Assembly: GCF_003148845.1 (NCBI RefSeq)
Contig: NZ_QGHA01000020.1
Coordinates: forward strand, 1 to 51,425
DNA: 51,425 bases
Reading direction: 5' to 3'
Source of the DNA: Mucilaginibacter oryzae
GTDB taxonomy: Bacteria; Bacteroidota; Bacteroidia; Sphingobacteriales; Sphingobacteriaceae
The translations under genes and the position numbers were made by a program. The notes beneath the pieces were generated by a model. The model was not told where the DNA came from. It was given only the letters and a program-made list of their open reading frames with translations, and did not search any database. Positions 7,897 through 15,384 of the stretch are shown in pieces. Each line of letters starts with the position of its first letter. Positions within the stretch are counted from its first letter, which is position 1.

Positions 7897-10221
7897 TTAA
7901 GCAGTTACATCGCTGTCCACGCTTTCACGAATAACCTTAGCTGCTTCAACCATTTCAATTAAAGCGCTTTTGGTTTCATCCCAGCCCCGGGTTTTTAAAC
8001 CACAATCCGGGTTTACCCAAAGCTGGGCATCGGGTATAACGGCCTGTGCCTTTTTAAGCAGGCTGATCATCTCCATACGATCAGGCACCCGCGGCGAATG
8101 GATATCATAAACGCCCGGGCCTATATCATTCGGATATTTAAAGTCGGCAAAAGCGTCCAACAGCTCCATTTGCGATCGGGATGTTTCTATCGTAATCACG
8201 TCGGCATCCATATCAGCTATGTTTTTGATGATGTCATTAAATTCCGAATAGCACATATGCGTATGAATTTGCGTAGTATCCTGAACGCCGCTTGCCGAAA
8301 TACGGAAGGCTTTAACCGCCCAGTCCAGGTATTTTTCCCGGTTGGCTTTGCGCAGCGGCAGGCCTTCGCGTATGGCGGGCTCATCTATCTGGATAATTTT
8401 TATTCCGGCAGCTTCCAGGTCGCACACCTCATCACGAATGGCCAGCGCTATTTGCGTACAGGTTTCGGAGCGTGGCTGGTCATTCCGTACAAACGACCAC
8501 TGTAAAATAGTTACCGGCCCGGTTAGCATCCCCTTCATCCATTTCTGTGTTAAAAACTGCGCATAGGCCGACCATTTAACCGTCATGGCTTCAGGCCTTG
8601 AAACATCACCATAAATAATAGGTGGCTTCACACAGCGGCTGCCATAGCTTTGTACCCAGCCATTGGCCGTAAAAGTAAAACCGGCCAGTTGTTCGCCAAA
8701 GTACTCTACCATATCGTTACGCTCAAACTCACCATGCACCAATACGTCAAGGCCAATTTCCTCCTGCCATTTCACCGCTTTTTCGGTTTCGGCGGCAATC
8801 AGCTGATCATATTCGGTTTGGGTTAGTTCGCCTTTTTTTAAACGGGCGCGCCAGCCGCGCACCTCGGCAGTTTGCGGGAACGAACCGATGGTGGTTGTAG
8901 CAAAAAGCGGTAGGTTAAATACCTGCTGCTGTAGCGCTTTACGGATCGAAAAAACATTTGTCCGCTTCGCATCATTTTCGGTTATGGCCGCCACCCGCTG
9001 TTTAACAGCCCGGTTATGAATTAAAGTTGATGAGCGGCGCGCTTCGTTAGCTTCACGGTTGATAGCCAGTTGATGCAGGCTGCCGCCGCTTACTTCAGCA
9101 TCAGATAATTTAGCCAGCGTTACCAATTCGCTTATTTTTTGACGGGCAAATGCCAGCCACTGCTTAATTTCGGGGGTAAGCACGGTTTCGTTGGTTTCGT
9201 TCTGCAAATCACAGGGCGAGTGCATCAGTGAGCATGAAGGTGCTATCCAAACGCGTTCGGCGCCTATCGTGCCAACCGCCTTTTTGATTATTTCGAGCGA
9301 TTTATCGAAATCGTTTTTCCAAACATTGCGGCCGTCAACCACCCCTAACGACAGGATTACTTTTTCCTGCAGCTGTGTTAATACACTATCTAACTGTTTC
9401 GGTGCGCGTACCAGGTCGATATGCAGGGCATCAACAGGTAATGAAGTTGCCAGCGCAGTATTATCGCCCAGTTGCTCAAAGTAGGTTGCCAGCATTATTT
9501 TAAGCGACGGAAACTCCTTTTTTATTGCCTGATAAGTGTCTTTATAAACCTGCCGTGCTTTTTCGTCCAGATCAAGGGCTAAAAATGGTTCATCAAACTG
9601 TATCCATTCTGCACCCAAAGCTTTAAGTTTGTTCAGGATATCAAAATAAACGGGTAACAGGTTTTTAACCAGGTCAATCCTGTTAAAACCGCTCTCCTTT
9701 TCCTTACCCAGCAACAGGTACGATACCGGGCCGATCACCACCGGCTTGCTCAGGATCCCCAACTGCTTCGCTTCGTAAAACTCATCGATAATTTTGGTGG
9801 AAAAGAGTTTAAACTGCTGATCTTTATAAAATTCGGGAACGATGTAATGGTAATTGGTATCAAACCATTTAGTCATTTCCATGGCTACCACATCAAGCCC
9901 GTCTTTTTGATAACCACGGGCCATGGCAAAATACAGATCAAGTTCGGTATTGCCTTTTTGTGCTATCACCTCATGATAGCGTTTAGGGATAGCACCAAAC
10001 ATAAACGAATGATCAAGCACCTGATCATAAAACGAAAAATCATTTGAGGGGATCAGATCGATTCCGGCTTCTTTTTGCAGCAGCCAGTTTTCTTCGCGGA
10101 TATACTTACCTACCGTAAGTACATTTTTTAATCCCGTTTTGGCTGCCCAGTAATTTTCGCAGACCTTTTTTAATTCGCGCCGACTACCAATACGCGGGTA
10201 GCCTAAGTTTTGCGTTAGCAT
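7897..10221 (-). CDS. metE: Cobalamin-independent methionine synthase MetE
   Basis: 774 residues, the usual MetE length. It transfers a methyl group from 5-methyltetrahydropteroyl-triglutamate to homocysteine in the cytosol. The N-terminal half opens with LGYPRIGSRRELKKVCENYW; the C-terminal catalytic half has TTIGSFPQTAEVR, DVLVHGEFERNDMVEYF, YGSRCVKPPIIYGDV and WSFVRNDQPR. The zinc ligands are present in IHTHMCYSEF (His, Cys) and NPDCGLKTRGW (Cys); the catalytic His is in YDIHSPRVP. The gene is preceded by a cobalamin riboswitch, which implies shut-off when B12 is available, when a B12-dependent MetH presumably takes over. No other met gene is adjacent. Confidence 0.98.
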   Translation of the reverse strand: MLTQNLGYPRIGSRRELKKVCENYWAAKTGLKNVLTVGKYIREENWLLQKEAGIDLIPSNDFSFYDQVLDHSFMFGAIPKRYHEVIAQKGNTELDLYFAMARGYQKDGLDVVAMEMTKWFDTNYHYIVPEFYKDQQFKLFSTKIIDEFYEAKQLGILSKPVVIGPVSYLLLGKEKESGFNRIDLVKNLLPVYFDILNKLKALGAEWIQFDEPFLALDLDEKARQVYKDTYQAIKKEFPSLKIMLATYFEQLGDNTALATSLPVDALHIDLVRAPKQLDSVLTQLQEKVILSLGVVDGRNVWKNDFDKSLEIIKKAVGTIGAERVWIAPSCSLMHSPCDLQNETNETVLTPEIKQWLAFARQKISELVTLAKLSDAEVSGGSLHQLAINREANEARRSSTLIHNRAVKQRVAAITENDAKRTNVFSIRKALQQQVFNLPLFATTTIGSFPQTAEVRGWRARLKKGELTQTEYDQLIAAETEKAVKWQEEIGLDVLVHGEFERNDMVEYFGEQLAGFTFTANGWVQSYGSRCVKPPIIYGDVSRPEAMTVKWSAYAQFLTQKWMKGMLTGPVTILQWSFVRNDQPRSETCTQIALAIRDEVCDLEAAGIKIIQIDEPAIREGLPLRKANREKYLDWAVKAFRISASGVQDTTQIHTHMCYSEFNDIIKNIADMDADVITIETSRSQMELLDAFADFKYPNDIGPGVYDIHSPRVPDRMEMISLLKKAQAVIPDAQLWVNPDCGLKTRGWDETKSALIEMVEAAKVIRESVDSDVTA

Positions 10222-10420
10222 GTCTTTTAATTGATTAATAAATAAATCGGTTAAAAGCCCTTTGAGCTAAGCTTCGCAATGTTTGCAGATATAAAAAACC
10301 AGGGGAAAAGGTGTACAGGCACAGGCCATCACCGGGCATAACATACCCCGTAAAAGCAAGTAAAATCAAAACCCCTCGACCTAAGCTTCATACCGCGAAA
10401 GCATTGTCAATTCAGTAAAA
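10222..10420 (-). other. metE leader between riboswitch and start codon
   Basis: About 200 nt separate the aptamer from the ATG. No strong terminator with a T-run is evident, so the expression platform is not identified; sequestration of the start region is possible. Two related segments, around CTAAGCTTCG (10267-10276) and CTAAGCTTCA (10381-10390), recur within it. Confidence 0.35.
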
Positions 10421-10590
10421 GGCAGGTCTCCTGACTTGTAACATTTTTGCCGCCCTTCCCATTCAGTTAATGAACAGTGGGCATGAAATGGCAAAAACCT
10501 TGTGTGTTACTTACAGTTGCGCGACAGTTAGTGATTTGCACACTATTCCCTATTAATCTACAATTAAGTAAAACCCTTACCGGTTGATGA
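10421..10590 (-). ncRNA. Cobalamin riboswitch (metE leader)
   Basis: The minus strand carries the landmarks of a B12 aptamer in order: GGTAAGGG at the 5' side, GGGAATAGTGTGCAAATCAC, the B12 box core TGTCGCGCAACTGTAA, a variable arm, and the closing GTCAGGAGACCTGCC. It lies upstream of metE on the same strand, the usual place for repression of the B12-independent enzyme by adenosyl- or methylcobalamin. The 5' boundary is approximate to about 15 nt. Confidence 0.95.
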
Positions 10591-10613
10591 AGTAAAGTAA
10601 AGAACTATGGCGA

Positions 10614-10621
10614 CAAATATA
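10614..10621 (-). promoter_or_regulatory. -7 box of the metE/riboswitch transcript
   Basis: TATATTTG on the minus strand matches TAnnTTTG and is 23 nt upstream of the 5' side of the aptamer. No exact TTTG -33 box was found at 19-21 nt. Confidence 0.5.
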
Positions 10622-10717
10622 GTGATATGGGGTATTAAAGCGGCTTTAGCATGAAGTTATATTTTTAAACCAGGGATGCTTTTCTCTTTCTCCAATCAGA
10701 TGTCAACATAAATTCAC

Positions 10718-12247
10718 CTATTTGCCATGAACAGATGCCATCCCCGAAACAGATAATGCAGCGATATCAGCCCCTTTTAAAGTTTCGATATGAAGATGCT
10801 TATAAGGCTTTCCGGGAAAGCAAACGGCCGTCATGGTGGTTAAACCTCCATCTGCAAAAAACTCGATGGATGAAGCATCGATAATTAAATGAATATCGGA
10901 TGTTTTAGCATAGGCCAGCCTCGGCGCGTAGGCATTTTTAGCAAAGTTAGGATTGAAATCAGTTTTGCCCGAAGCCGAACGGTCAATGTAGTAATTTTGC
11001 TTTTGCTGATCATAACCAACAACTATCATTTCTCCCTCGTCGTTCGATAACTTAATTTTAAAGTCTGGCTTTGCATTAAGTTTGGCATCCAACTTAAACT
11101 GCTTATATTGTTTATTTAGGCCGGCCAAAAGATCCTGATCCGGCTTAACAGCCGGTTTCAAAACCAAAGTTTTTGAAGTGATAGCATTAAGTTTAACCGG
11201 TAACGAAGCCAGCAGCACTTCACCTTTAACTGTTCTTAAAGATAGTTCGCGAGGTATGGTCATGGCATTGCGCCATTTTACAGTAGGCACCTGGTTGGCG
11301 TATTCCCAGTTGCTCATCCAGCCCAGGAAAATTTTACGGTTCCCGGTATTGCCCCAGGTAACGCCGGCATACTCGTCGGGACCGTAATCCAGCCAGCGGG
11401 TTTTGGTATCGCGCGAGGTAAATTTGCTGCCATTAAAATCGCCGGTAAAATACTGCGTTGCCGAACCGCCATTAGGGCCGCCGGGGTTAATGTTTACAAT
11501 AAGTACCCAATATGTTTTACCATTCAATTTAAGCGGAAAAAGGTCCGGGCATTCCCACACGCCGCCATGCGCACCTATAGTTAAACCAAACTCGCTTTCC
11601 TTTTTCCATCGCTTTAAATCGGGCGACACATAAAAGGTGATCCGGTCTTTGGTAGCCAGTGTCATTATCCACTTTTTTTTCGGGGCATACCACATCACCT
11701 TCGGATCGCGAAAATCCTTAATTCCCGGATTTTTCAATACCGGGTTACCGGCATACTTTGTCCAGGTAACACCATTATCCAAACTATAGGCAAGGCTTTG
11801 GTTTTGAAAGTTATCCGTACCCGCCTTTTCACCCTTCGGATCATGATGGGTGAATATAGCCACCAGGGGTATTTTTCCGTTTTTGCCAAAACCCGAGGTG
11901 TTATTTGAATCTACAACCGCGCTTCCAGAAAAAATATAACCTAAACTATCCGGGTATAGAGCTATAGGCAGTTCTTTCCAATGTACCAGGTCGGTACTGG
12001 TAGCGTGGCCCCAGTGCATCGGTCCCCATACGGTAGCATCCGGATAATATTGAAAAAACAGGTGATAAGTATGATTAAAATAAACCATGCCGTTAGGATC
12101 GTTGATCCAGTGCGCCGCCGGCGAAAAATGAATTTGCGGACGGTATTGCTCCCGGTAAGTTTCAATACCGCGGTTTTGAGCCGAGGTTAAACGTGGCAAT
12201 ACAAAACAAAACGCTGTAAGCAGCAGGATGCGTTTATTCATCATCAT
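10718..12247 (-). CDS. Secreted GH32 fructan beta-fructosidase / levanase
   Basis: 509 residues with a signal peptide (residues ~1-23, ending LTSAQ). The five-blade GH32 domain shows the nucleophile Asp50 in HWINDPNGMVY, FQYYPDATVWGPMHWGHA, the transition-state RDP motif (180-182, FRDPKVMW) and the acid/base Glu232 in WECPDLFPL; a C-terminal beta-sandwich follows from about 365 (LSNDEGEMIVVGYD, IDASSIEFFADGG). Such enzymes release fructose from levan, inulin or sucrose in the periplasm or outside the cell. No SusC/D, fructokinase or transporter is beside it, so it is not part of a visible fructan PUL. The first three codons are Met-Met-Met, so the exact start could be two codons later. Confidence 0.94.
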   Translation of the reverse strand: MMMNKRILLLTAFCFVLPRLTSAQNRGIETYREQYRPQIHFSPAAHWINDPNGMVYFNHTYHLFFQYYPDATVWGPMHWGHATSTDLVHWKELPIALYPDSLGYIFSGSAVVDSNNTSGFGKNGKIPLVAIFTHHDPKGEKAGTDNFQNQSLAYSLDNGVTWTKYAGNPVLKNPGIKDFRDPKVMWYAPKKKWIMTLATKDRITFYVSPDLKRWKKESEFGLTIGAHGGVWECPDLFPLKLNGKTYWVLIVNINPGGPNGGSATQYFTGDFNGSKFTSRDTKTRWLDYGPDEYAGVTWGNTGNRKIFLGWMSNWEYANQVPTVKWRNAMTIPRELSLRTVKGEVLLASLPVKLNAITSKTLVLKPAVKPDQDLLAGLNKQYKQFKLDAKLNAKPDFKIKLSNDEGEMIVVGYDQQKQNYYIDRSASGKTDFNPNFAKNAYAPRLAYAKTSDIHLIIDASSIEFFADGGLTTMTAVCFPGKPYKHLHIETLKGADIAALSVSGMASVHGK

Positions 12248-12310
12248 AAAAGGATTTAATTGGCATTACTAAATTAAGTAAAAACCAACGTCAATCAATC
12301 TCCCGGTATA

Positions 12311-12339
12311 AAAAAAGCCCCGGCTTTTTAAGCCGGGGC
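12311..12339 (-). terminator. Rho-independent terminator of the mdaB/ygiN-like operon
   Basis: A 10-bp GC-rich stem (12317-12326 with 12330-12339) with a TTT loop is followed on the minus strand by six T. It lies immediately downstream of the ygiN-like gene. Confidence 0.88.
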
Positions 12340-12363
12340 ATAACTCATTGCTTTTACCTGCCC

Positions 12364-12654
12364 TTACGCAACGCGCTGCGTTTTATATACTGTTACACCG
12401 CCATCCAGCATTTCGCCTGCTTGTTTGCCAAATTGCAGGTAATGCGGTTGTTGTGTATGTTGCTCAAGCCCTGCGGCATCCTGCCAGGTTTCATGAAAAA
12501 TGAACTGGTTTTCATTGTCATTATCCTGGTATAATTCATATTGCAGGCAGGCTGCCTCCTGTACCGAATTAGCTACAAGTTGCTCTAAAATTGGTTTTAT
12601 CTGCGCGGCATAGCCAGGTTTGCATTTAAGCAGTGCGGTTAAGTAAATTTTCAT
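12364..12654 (-). CDS. Antibiotic biosynthesis monooxygenase-domain protein (YgiN-like)
   Basis: 96 residues from the ATG at 12654: KIYLTALLKCKPGYAAQIKP, VANSVQEAACLQYELYQD, QFIFHETWQDAAGLEQHTQ, PHYLQF. This is the ABM fold (PF03992), whose E. coli member YgiN is a quinol monooxygenase working with the quinone reductase MdaB. The gene directly follows an mdaB-like gene and overlaps it by 29 bp, so coupling in the same transcript is likely and supports the same partnership here. A longer frame starting at 12705 was rejected because it would lie further inside mdaB and lacks family similarity. The activity is inferred from family and context. Confidence 0.85.
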   Translation of the reverse strand: MKIYLTALLKCKPGYAAQIKPILEQLVANSVQEAACLQYELYQDNDNENQFIFHETWQDAAGLEQHTQQPHYLQFGKQAGEMLDGGVTVYKTQRVA

Positions 12655-13255
12655 GTTGGTTGTTATTGATAAATAGTTTGTCGAGATGTTGGCGGTAACG
12701 ATCAAGATCTTTTACAATATCGGCATTCTTTTCAACATCATGAAAATGGATGCTTTCCAGCGGCGTCATGCCTGTAAACGCGTTCATGCGGTGAAAACCG
12801 AATAATACGCCTTCGTCAACACTGCGCCCGTTAAAAAACTCGCCGGGTAAAGTAAATGCTTCTTTAGGCGCGTTCCACGAGGTGGTTAACAAATACTGCT
12901 TGCCGTGCAGCATACCGCCGGTACCATAGTTAATAGTTGGGTTGGTTGCCGAGCGCCCGTCGCTTTTATAAATACCGTTTTGATGGCCTTCGGTAAACAC
13001 CACATCAATATATTGTTTAAATCCATGCGGCAGGCTAAACCACCATACGGGGGTATGGTAAATAATTACATCGGCCCATTTGTAGTTTTCAACTTCCTGT
13101 TTAGGGTGGTATGGTTTGTTGATATCGGTATAGCGCACCTCAAAACCGGGTATGTTTTCAAAATAATTGATTGTGGCATCGAGCAGTGTTTTATTAAACC
13201 TGCCGCCCGAATGGCCAAATACCTGGCCACCGTTTATTACAAATATGTTCTTCAT
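12626..13255 (-). CDS. mdaB: NAD(P)H:quinone oxidoreductase, MdaB-like flavodoxin-fold protein
   Basis: 209 residues, cytosolic, of the Flavodoxin_2 family (PF02525): KNIFVINGGQVFGHSGGRFN for phosphate binding, ADVIIYHTPVWWFSLPHGFKQYIDVVF for the flavin site, YGTGGMLHGKQYLLTTSWNAP, and FHRMNAFTGMTPLESIHFHDV. It should carry out two-electron reduction of quinones. It is the first gene of a two-gene operon with the ygiN-like gene, and it is divergent from a LysR regulator across 102 bp containing palindromes. That arrangement suggests induction by quinones or electrophiles through the LysR protein. The 3' end overlaps the next gene by 29 bp. Confidence 0.9.
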   Translation of the reverse strand: MKNIFVINGGQVFGHSGGRFNKTLLDATINYFENIPGFEVRYTDINKPYHPKQEVENYKWADVIIYHTPVWWFSLPHGFKQYIDVVFTEGHQNGIYKSDGRSATNPTINYGTGGMLHGKQYLLTTSWNAPKEAFTLPGEFFNGRSVDEGVLFGFHRMNAFTGMTPLESIHFHDVEKNADIVKDLDRYRQHLDKLFINNNQHENLLNRTA

Positions 13256-13281
13256 TTTTTTAATCTCTTTGTTTGTTGATG

Positions 13282-13289
13282 CAAAACTA
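13282..13289 (-). promoter_or_regulatory. -7 box for mdaB
   Basis: TAGTTTTG on the minus strand matches TAnnTTTG, 27 nt before the mdaB ATG. The palindromes at 13303-13328 lie just upstream of it. Confidence 0.5.
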
Positions 13290-13302
13290 ATTCGCTTTTA
13301 TC

Positions 13303-13328
13303 TACTATTAAAATAGTATAAATTATAC
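13303..13328. promoter_or_regulatory. Overlapping palindromes, candidate LysR operator
   Basis: Two inverted repeats overlap by three bases: TACTATT-AA-AATAGTA (13303-13318) and GTATAA-A-TTATAC (13316-13328). They sit between the divergent -7 boxes of mdaB and the LysR gene, as expected for an operator serving both. The second ends inside the LysR -7 box, which suggests autorepression. Confidence 0.6.
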
Positions 13329-13333
13329 TTTTG
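13326..13333 (+). promoter_or_regulatory. -7 box for the LysR gene
   Basis: TACTTTTG matches TAnnTTTG exactly, 24 nt before the ATG at 13358. Confidence 0.5.
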
Positions 13334-13357
13334 TATCATAATTATAATAGATAACAC

Positions 13358-14260
13358 ATGGTAAACTTAGAGTGGTTCCGTACCTTTAAGGCTATTTATG
13401 AAACCGGCTCGCTTACGGGCGCTGCCGAAACGCTGTTTATTTCGCAGCCGGGCGTTAGTTTACATTTAAACTCGCTCGAGGCTTATGTGGGCTATAAACT
13501 GTTTGATCGCACCTCGCGCAAAATGGTATCTACCGAGCGGGGCAAGATCCTGTATAACTATGTGCAGGAAGCAGTTTCGCGATTAGAGGATGCTGAACGA
13601 CATTTTCATAAAAGCACCGAAAAGGATATCCCCACCATTAATATAGGTATGTGTTTTGAAACTTTTCAGTTCACGCTCGAGTCGTACCTGCCTACCCTGC
13701 CCTTTAATGTGTTCATCAAATTTGGCGAGTACCCCGAAATGCTGGCCGACCTGGATTCGGGTGTGCTGGATATGATCATCACCCCGCAAAAAGGCGATTA
13801 TAAAGGGCTTGAATACAAACCCTTTTTTAAAGAAAAAATAGTGGTTATTGCCGGTGCAAAAACCAATACAGAAGATTTTGACCAACTGGTAAACAGCAAC
13901 GATGTACAGGCCGTGCACAACTGGCTCATTAAACAAAAGTGGTACGGCACCGCCAGCGATATGGAGCACCTCCGCCGGTTTTGGCATGCCAACTTTGGCA
14001 AGCGACCCGATTTTAAGCACAACTATATTGTACCTAACATGAGCTCCATCATCCGGTGTTTAAGCAATGGGAACGGCGTAGCTGTAATTCCCGATTTTTT
14101 ATCGAAGAAAGAACTGGAGGCCGGGCATGTACATATTTTATGGGATGGATTTAACCGGGTAGAGAATACGCTTTATTTCGGCACGCGTAAAAAATCTATT
14201 TACGCCGAGCAGATTAAAATGATTGAAGATATCTTTTTAAAGGAGATGGTAGGGATTTAG
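13358..14260 (+). CDS. LysR family transcriptional regulator
   Basis: 300 residues. The N-terminal helix-turn-helix (residues 1-60) is typical: EWFRTFKAIYETGSLTGAAE, then ISQPGVSLHLNSLEAYVGYK and LFDRTSRKMVSTERGK. The rest is a LysR substrate-binding domain with INIGMCFETF (start of the first lobe) and VLDMIITPQKGDY, and SNGNGVAVIPDFL near the end. It is divergent from the mdaB/ygiN-like pair and separated by a palindrome-rich promoter region, so it probably controls that pair and itself. The effector is unknown; a quinone or oxidant is a reasonable guess from the target genes. Confidence 0.93.
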   Translation: MVNLEWFRTFKAIYETGSLTGAAETLFISQPGVSLHLNSLEAYVGYKLFDRTSRKMVSTERGKILYNYVQEAVSRLEDAERHFHKSTEKDIPTINIGMCFETFQFTLESYLPTLPFNVFIKFGEYPEMLADLDSGVLDMIITPQKGDYKGLEYKPFFKEKIVVIAGAKTNTEDFDQLVNSNDVQAVHNWLIKQKWYGTASDMEHLRRFWHANFGKRPDFKHNYIVPNMSSIIRCLSNGNGVAVIPDFLSKKELEAGHVHILWDGFNRVENTLYFGTRKKSIYAEQIKMIEDIFLKEMVGI

Positions 14261-14365
14261 TATGTTTGGCACCGGGCATCGATATGGCTGAAACACACCA
14301 AAGAACACTTTTATATATCATTTTTTTTCAGAATTACCTCCCTACCCATTTTTTTTCAAAAAAGA

Positions 14366-14398
14366 TTTAAAATACTAATATTTTTAGCATTAAATTTG
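14366..14398 (+). promoter_or_regulatory. Likely promoter of the imuA-imuB-dnaE2 cassette
   Basis: TTTA (14366-14369), 21 nt, then TAAATTTG (14391-14398), a good match to the Bacteroidota consensus. It would give an mRNA leader of about 250 nt that includes the hairpin repeat at 14479-14556. No LexA-type operator was recognised. Confidence 0.45.
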
Positions 14399-14478
14399 CA
14401 AAGAATTCTTATAATTCAAAGCCATTAAGATGGATTTAATTGTAAGGGGAATCGCTTTTAAGAGAAATCCTAAGTGTA

Positions 14479-14556
14479 GCCTCGCCTAAATTCTCTCCAA
14501 AAGAGAGGACAAGAAACAAGGCGCCCCCTCTCCTTTAAAGAGGGCTGGGGTGAGGC
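14479..14556. repeat. REP-like multi-hairpin repeat in the imuA leader
   Basis: Outer arms GCCTCGCC (14479-14486) and GGTGAGGC (14549-14556) pair with one mismatch and enclose two hairpins, CTCTC-CAAAA-GAGAG and CCCTCT-CCTTTAA-AGAGGG. The layout is that of the intergenic 'GCCTCACCCC...CCCTCTCC' palindromes scattered through many Bacteroidota genomes (recalled, not searched). This is the only structure seen in the gene-free stretch 14261-14655 apart from the promoter. Confidence 0.6.
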
Positions 14557-14655
14557 ATTTTACATAGGCAATGGCACCTCTTTTCTTAAAGGAAATTCTC
14601 CTGATTTCATTGTAAGAGAGCTTGTTATTGTTAAAGAGAAACAGTTTTTAAATTG

Positions 14656-15378
14656 ATGTCCGATACCCGTCAAAATATCATCAGTAAGCTGCAAAAAGAT
14701 ATTTTGCTATGGGAAGGTTTCAGGCCGCCTTCATCAGATACTGCCGAAACTTTTGGTTTAGGGCCTGTTGAAGCGGCTTTTCCAAACGGTGTTTTCCCTA
14801 CCGGTGCCATTCACGAGTTATTGACCGAAGATATAAGCCAGGCGGCGGCTTCGGGTGGTTTTGTCGCCGCCTTGCTATCGGTATTAATGCGGCGCGGCGG
14901 GGCCTGCCTGTGGATAGGCATGGCGCAAACCGTATTCCCCCCGGCCCTTAAAACTTTTGGGGTTGAACCGCACCGGGTAATATTTGTAAACGTACTGCAC
15001 GAAAAAGATGTACTATGGGCCATGGAAGAAGCCCTGAAATGTACCGGGCTGGCAGCCGTAATTGCCGAAGTGCGCTCGATGGACTTTAAACAATCGCGCC
15101 GTTTACAACTTGCGGTAGAACAAAGCCGGGTAACCGGTTTTATATTGCTTGATGCCGGGCAGTTGGGTAACACGGCCTGCACCGCCCGGTGGCGCATCAC
15201 ATCACTGCCAAGCGAACCTATAGACGATCTGCCCGGACTGGGGCACCCACGCTGGCAGGTTGATCTGCTGCGGGTGCGTAACGGCAAACCGGGTAGCTGG
15301 GTTATGGAGTGGGCTGATGAAAAGTTTATCAGCTATACACCTGCACTACAGCAGGGTATTTTAATACAGGCGGGATAA
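14656..15378 (+). CDS. imuA: ImuA-like mutasome protein
   Basis: 240 residues from ATG 14656 (an in-frame TTG one codon earlier is unlikely). It shows the RecA/SulA-like ImuA pattern: FGLGPVEAAFPNGVFPTGAIHELL, GGFVAALLSVLMRRGGACLWIG, HRVIFVNVLHEKDVLWAMEEAL, LAAVIAEVRSMDFKQSRRLQLA and HPRWQVDLLRVRNGKPGSW. No intact Walker A is visible, which is common in this family. ImuA works with ImuB and DnaE2 in error-prone translesion synthesis after DNA damage, and the three genes follow each other here with gaps of 6 bp, a single operon. ImuA's exact role is not settled. Confidence 0.88.
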   Translation: MSDTRQNIISKLQKDILLWEGFRPPSSDTAETFGLGPVEAAFPNGVFPTGAIHELLTEDISQAAASGGFVAALLSVLMRRGGACLWIGMAQTVFPPALKTFGVEPHRVIFVNVLHEKDVLWAMEEALKCTGLAAVIAEVRSMDFKQSRRLQLAVEQSRVTGFILLDAGQLGNTACTARWRITSLPSEPIDDLPGLGHPRWQVDLLRVRNGKPGSWVMEWADEKFISYTPALQQGILIQAG

Positions 15379-15384
15379 TGTATT

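Noticed and set aside
8098..8505. 135-residue plus-strand frame
   Set aside because: Antisense shadow within metE, which has clear motifs across this segment.
14811..15287. 158-residue minus-strand frame
   Set aside because: Antisense shadow of imuA with a Ser/Arg-rich, non-protein-like composition.
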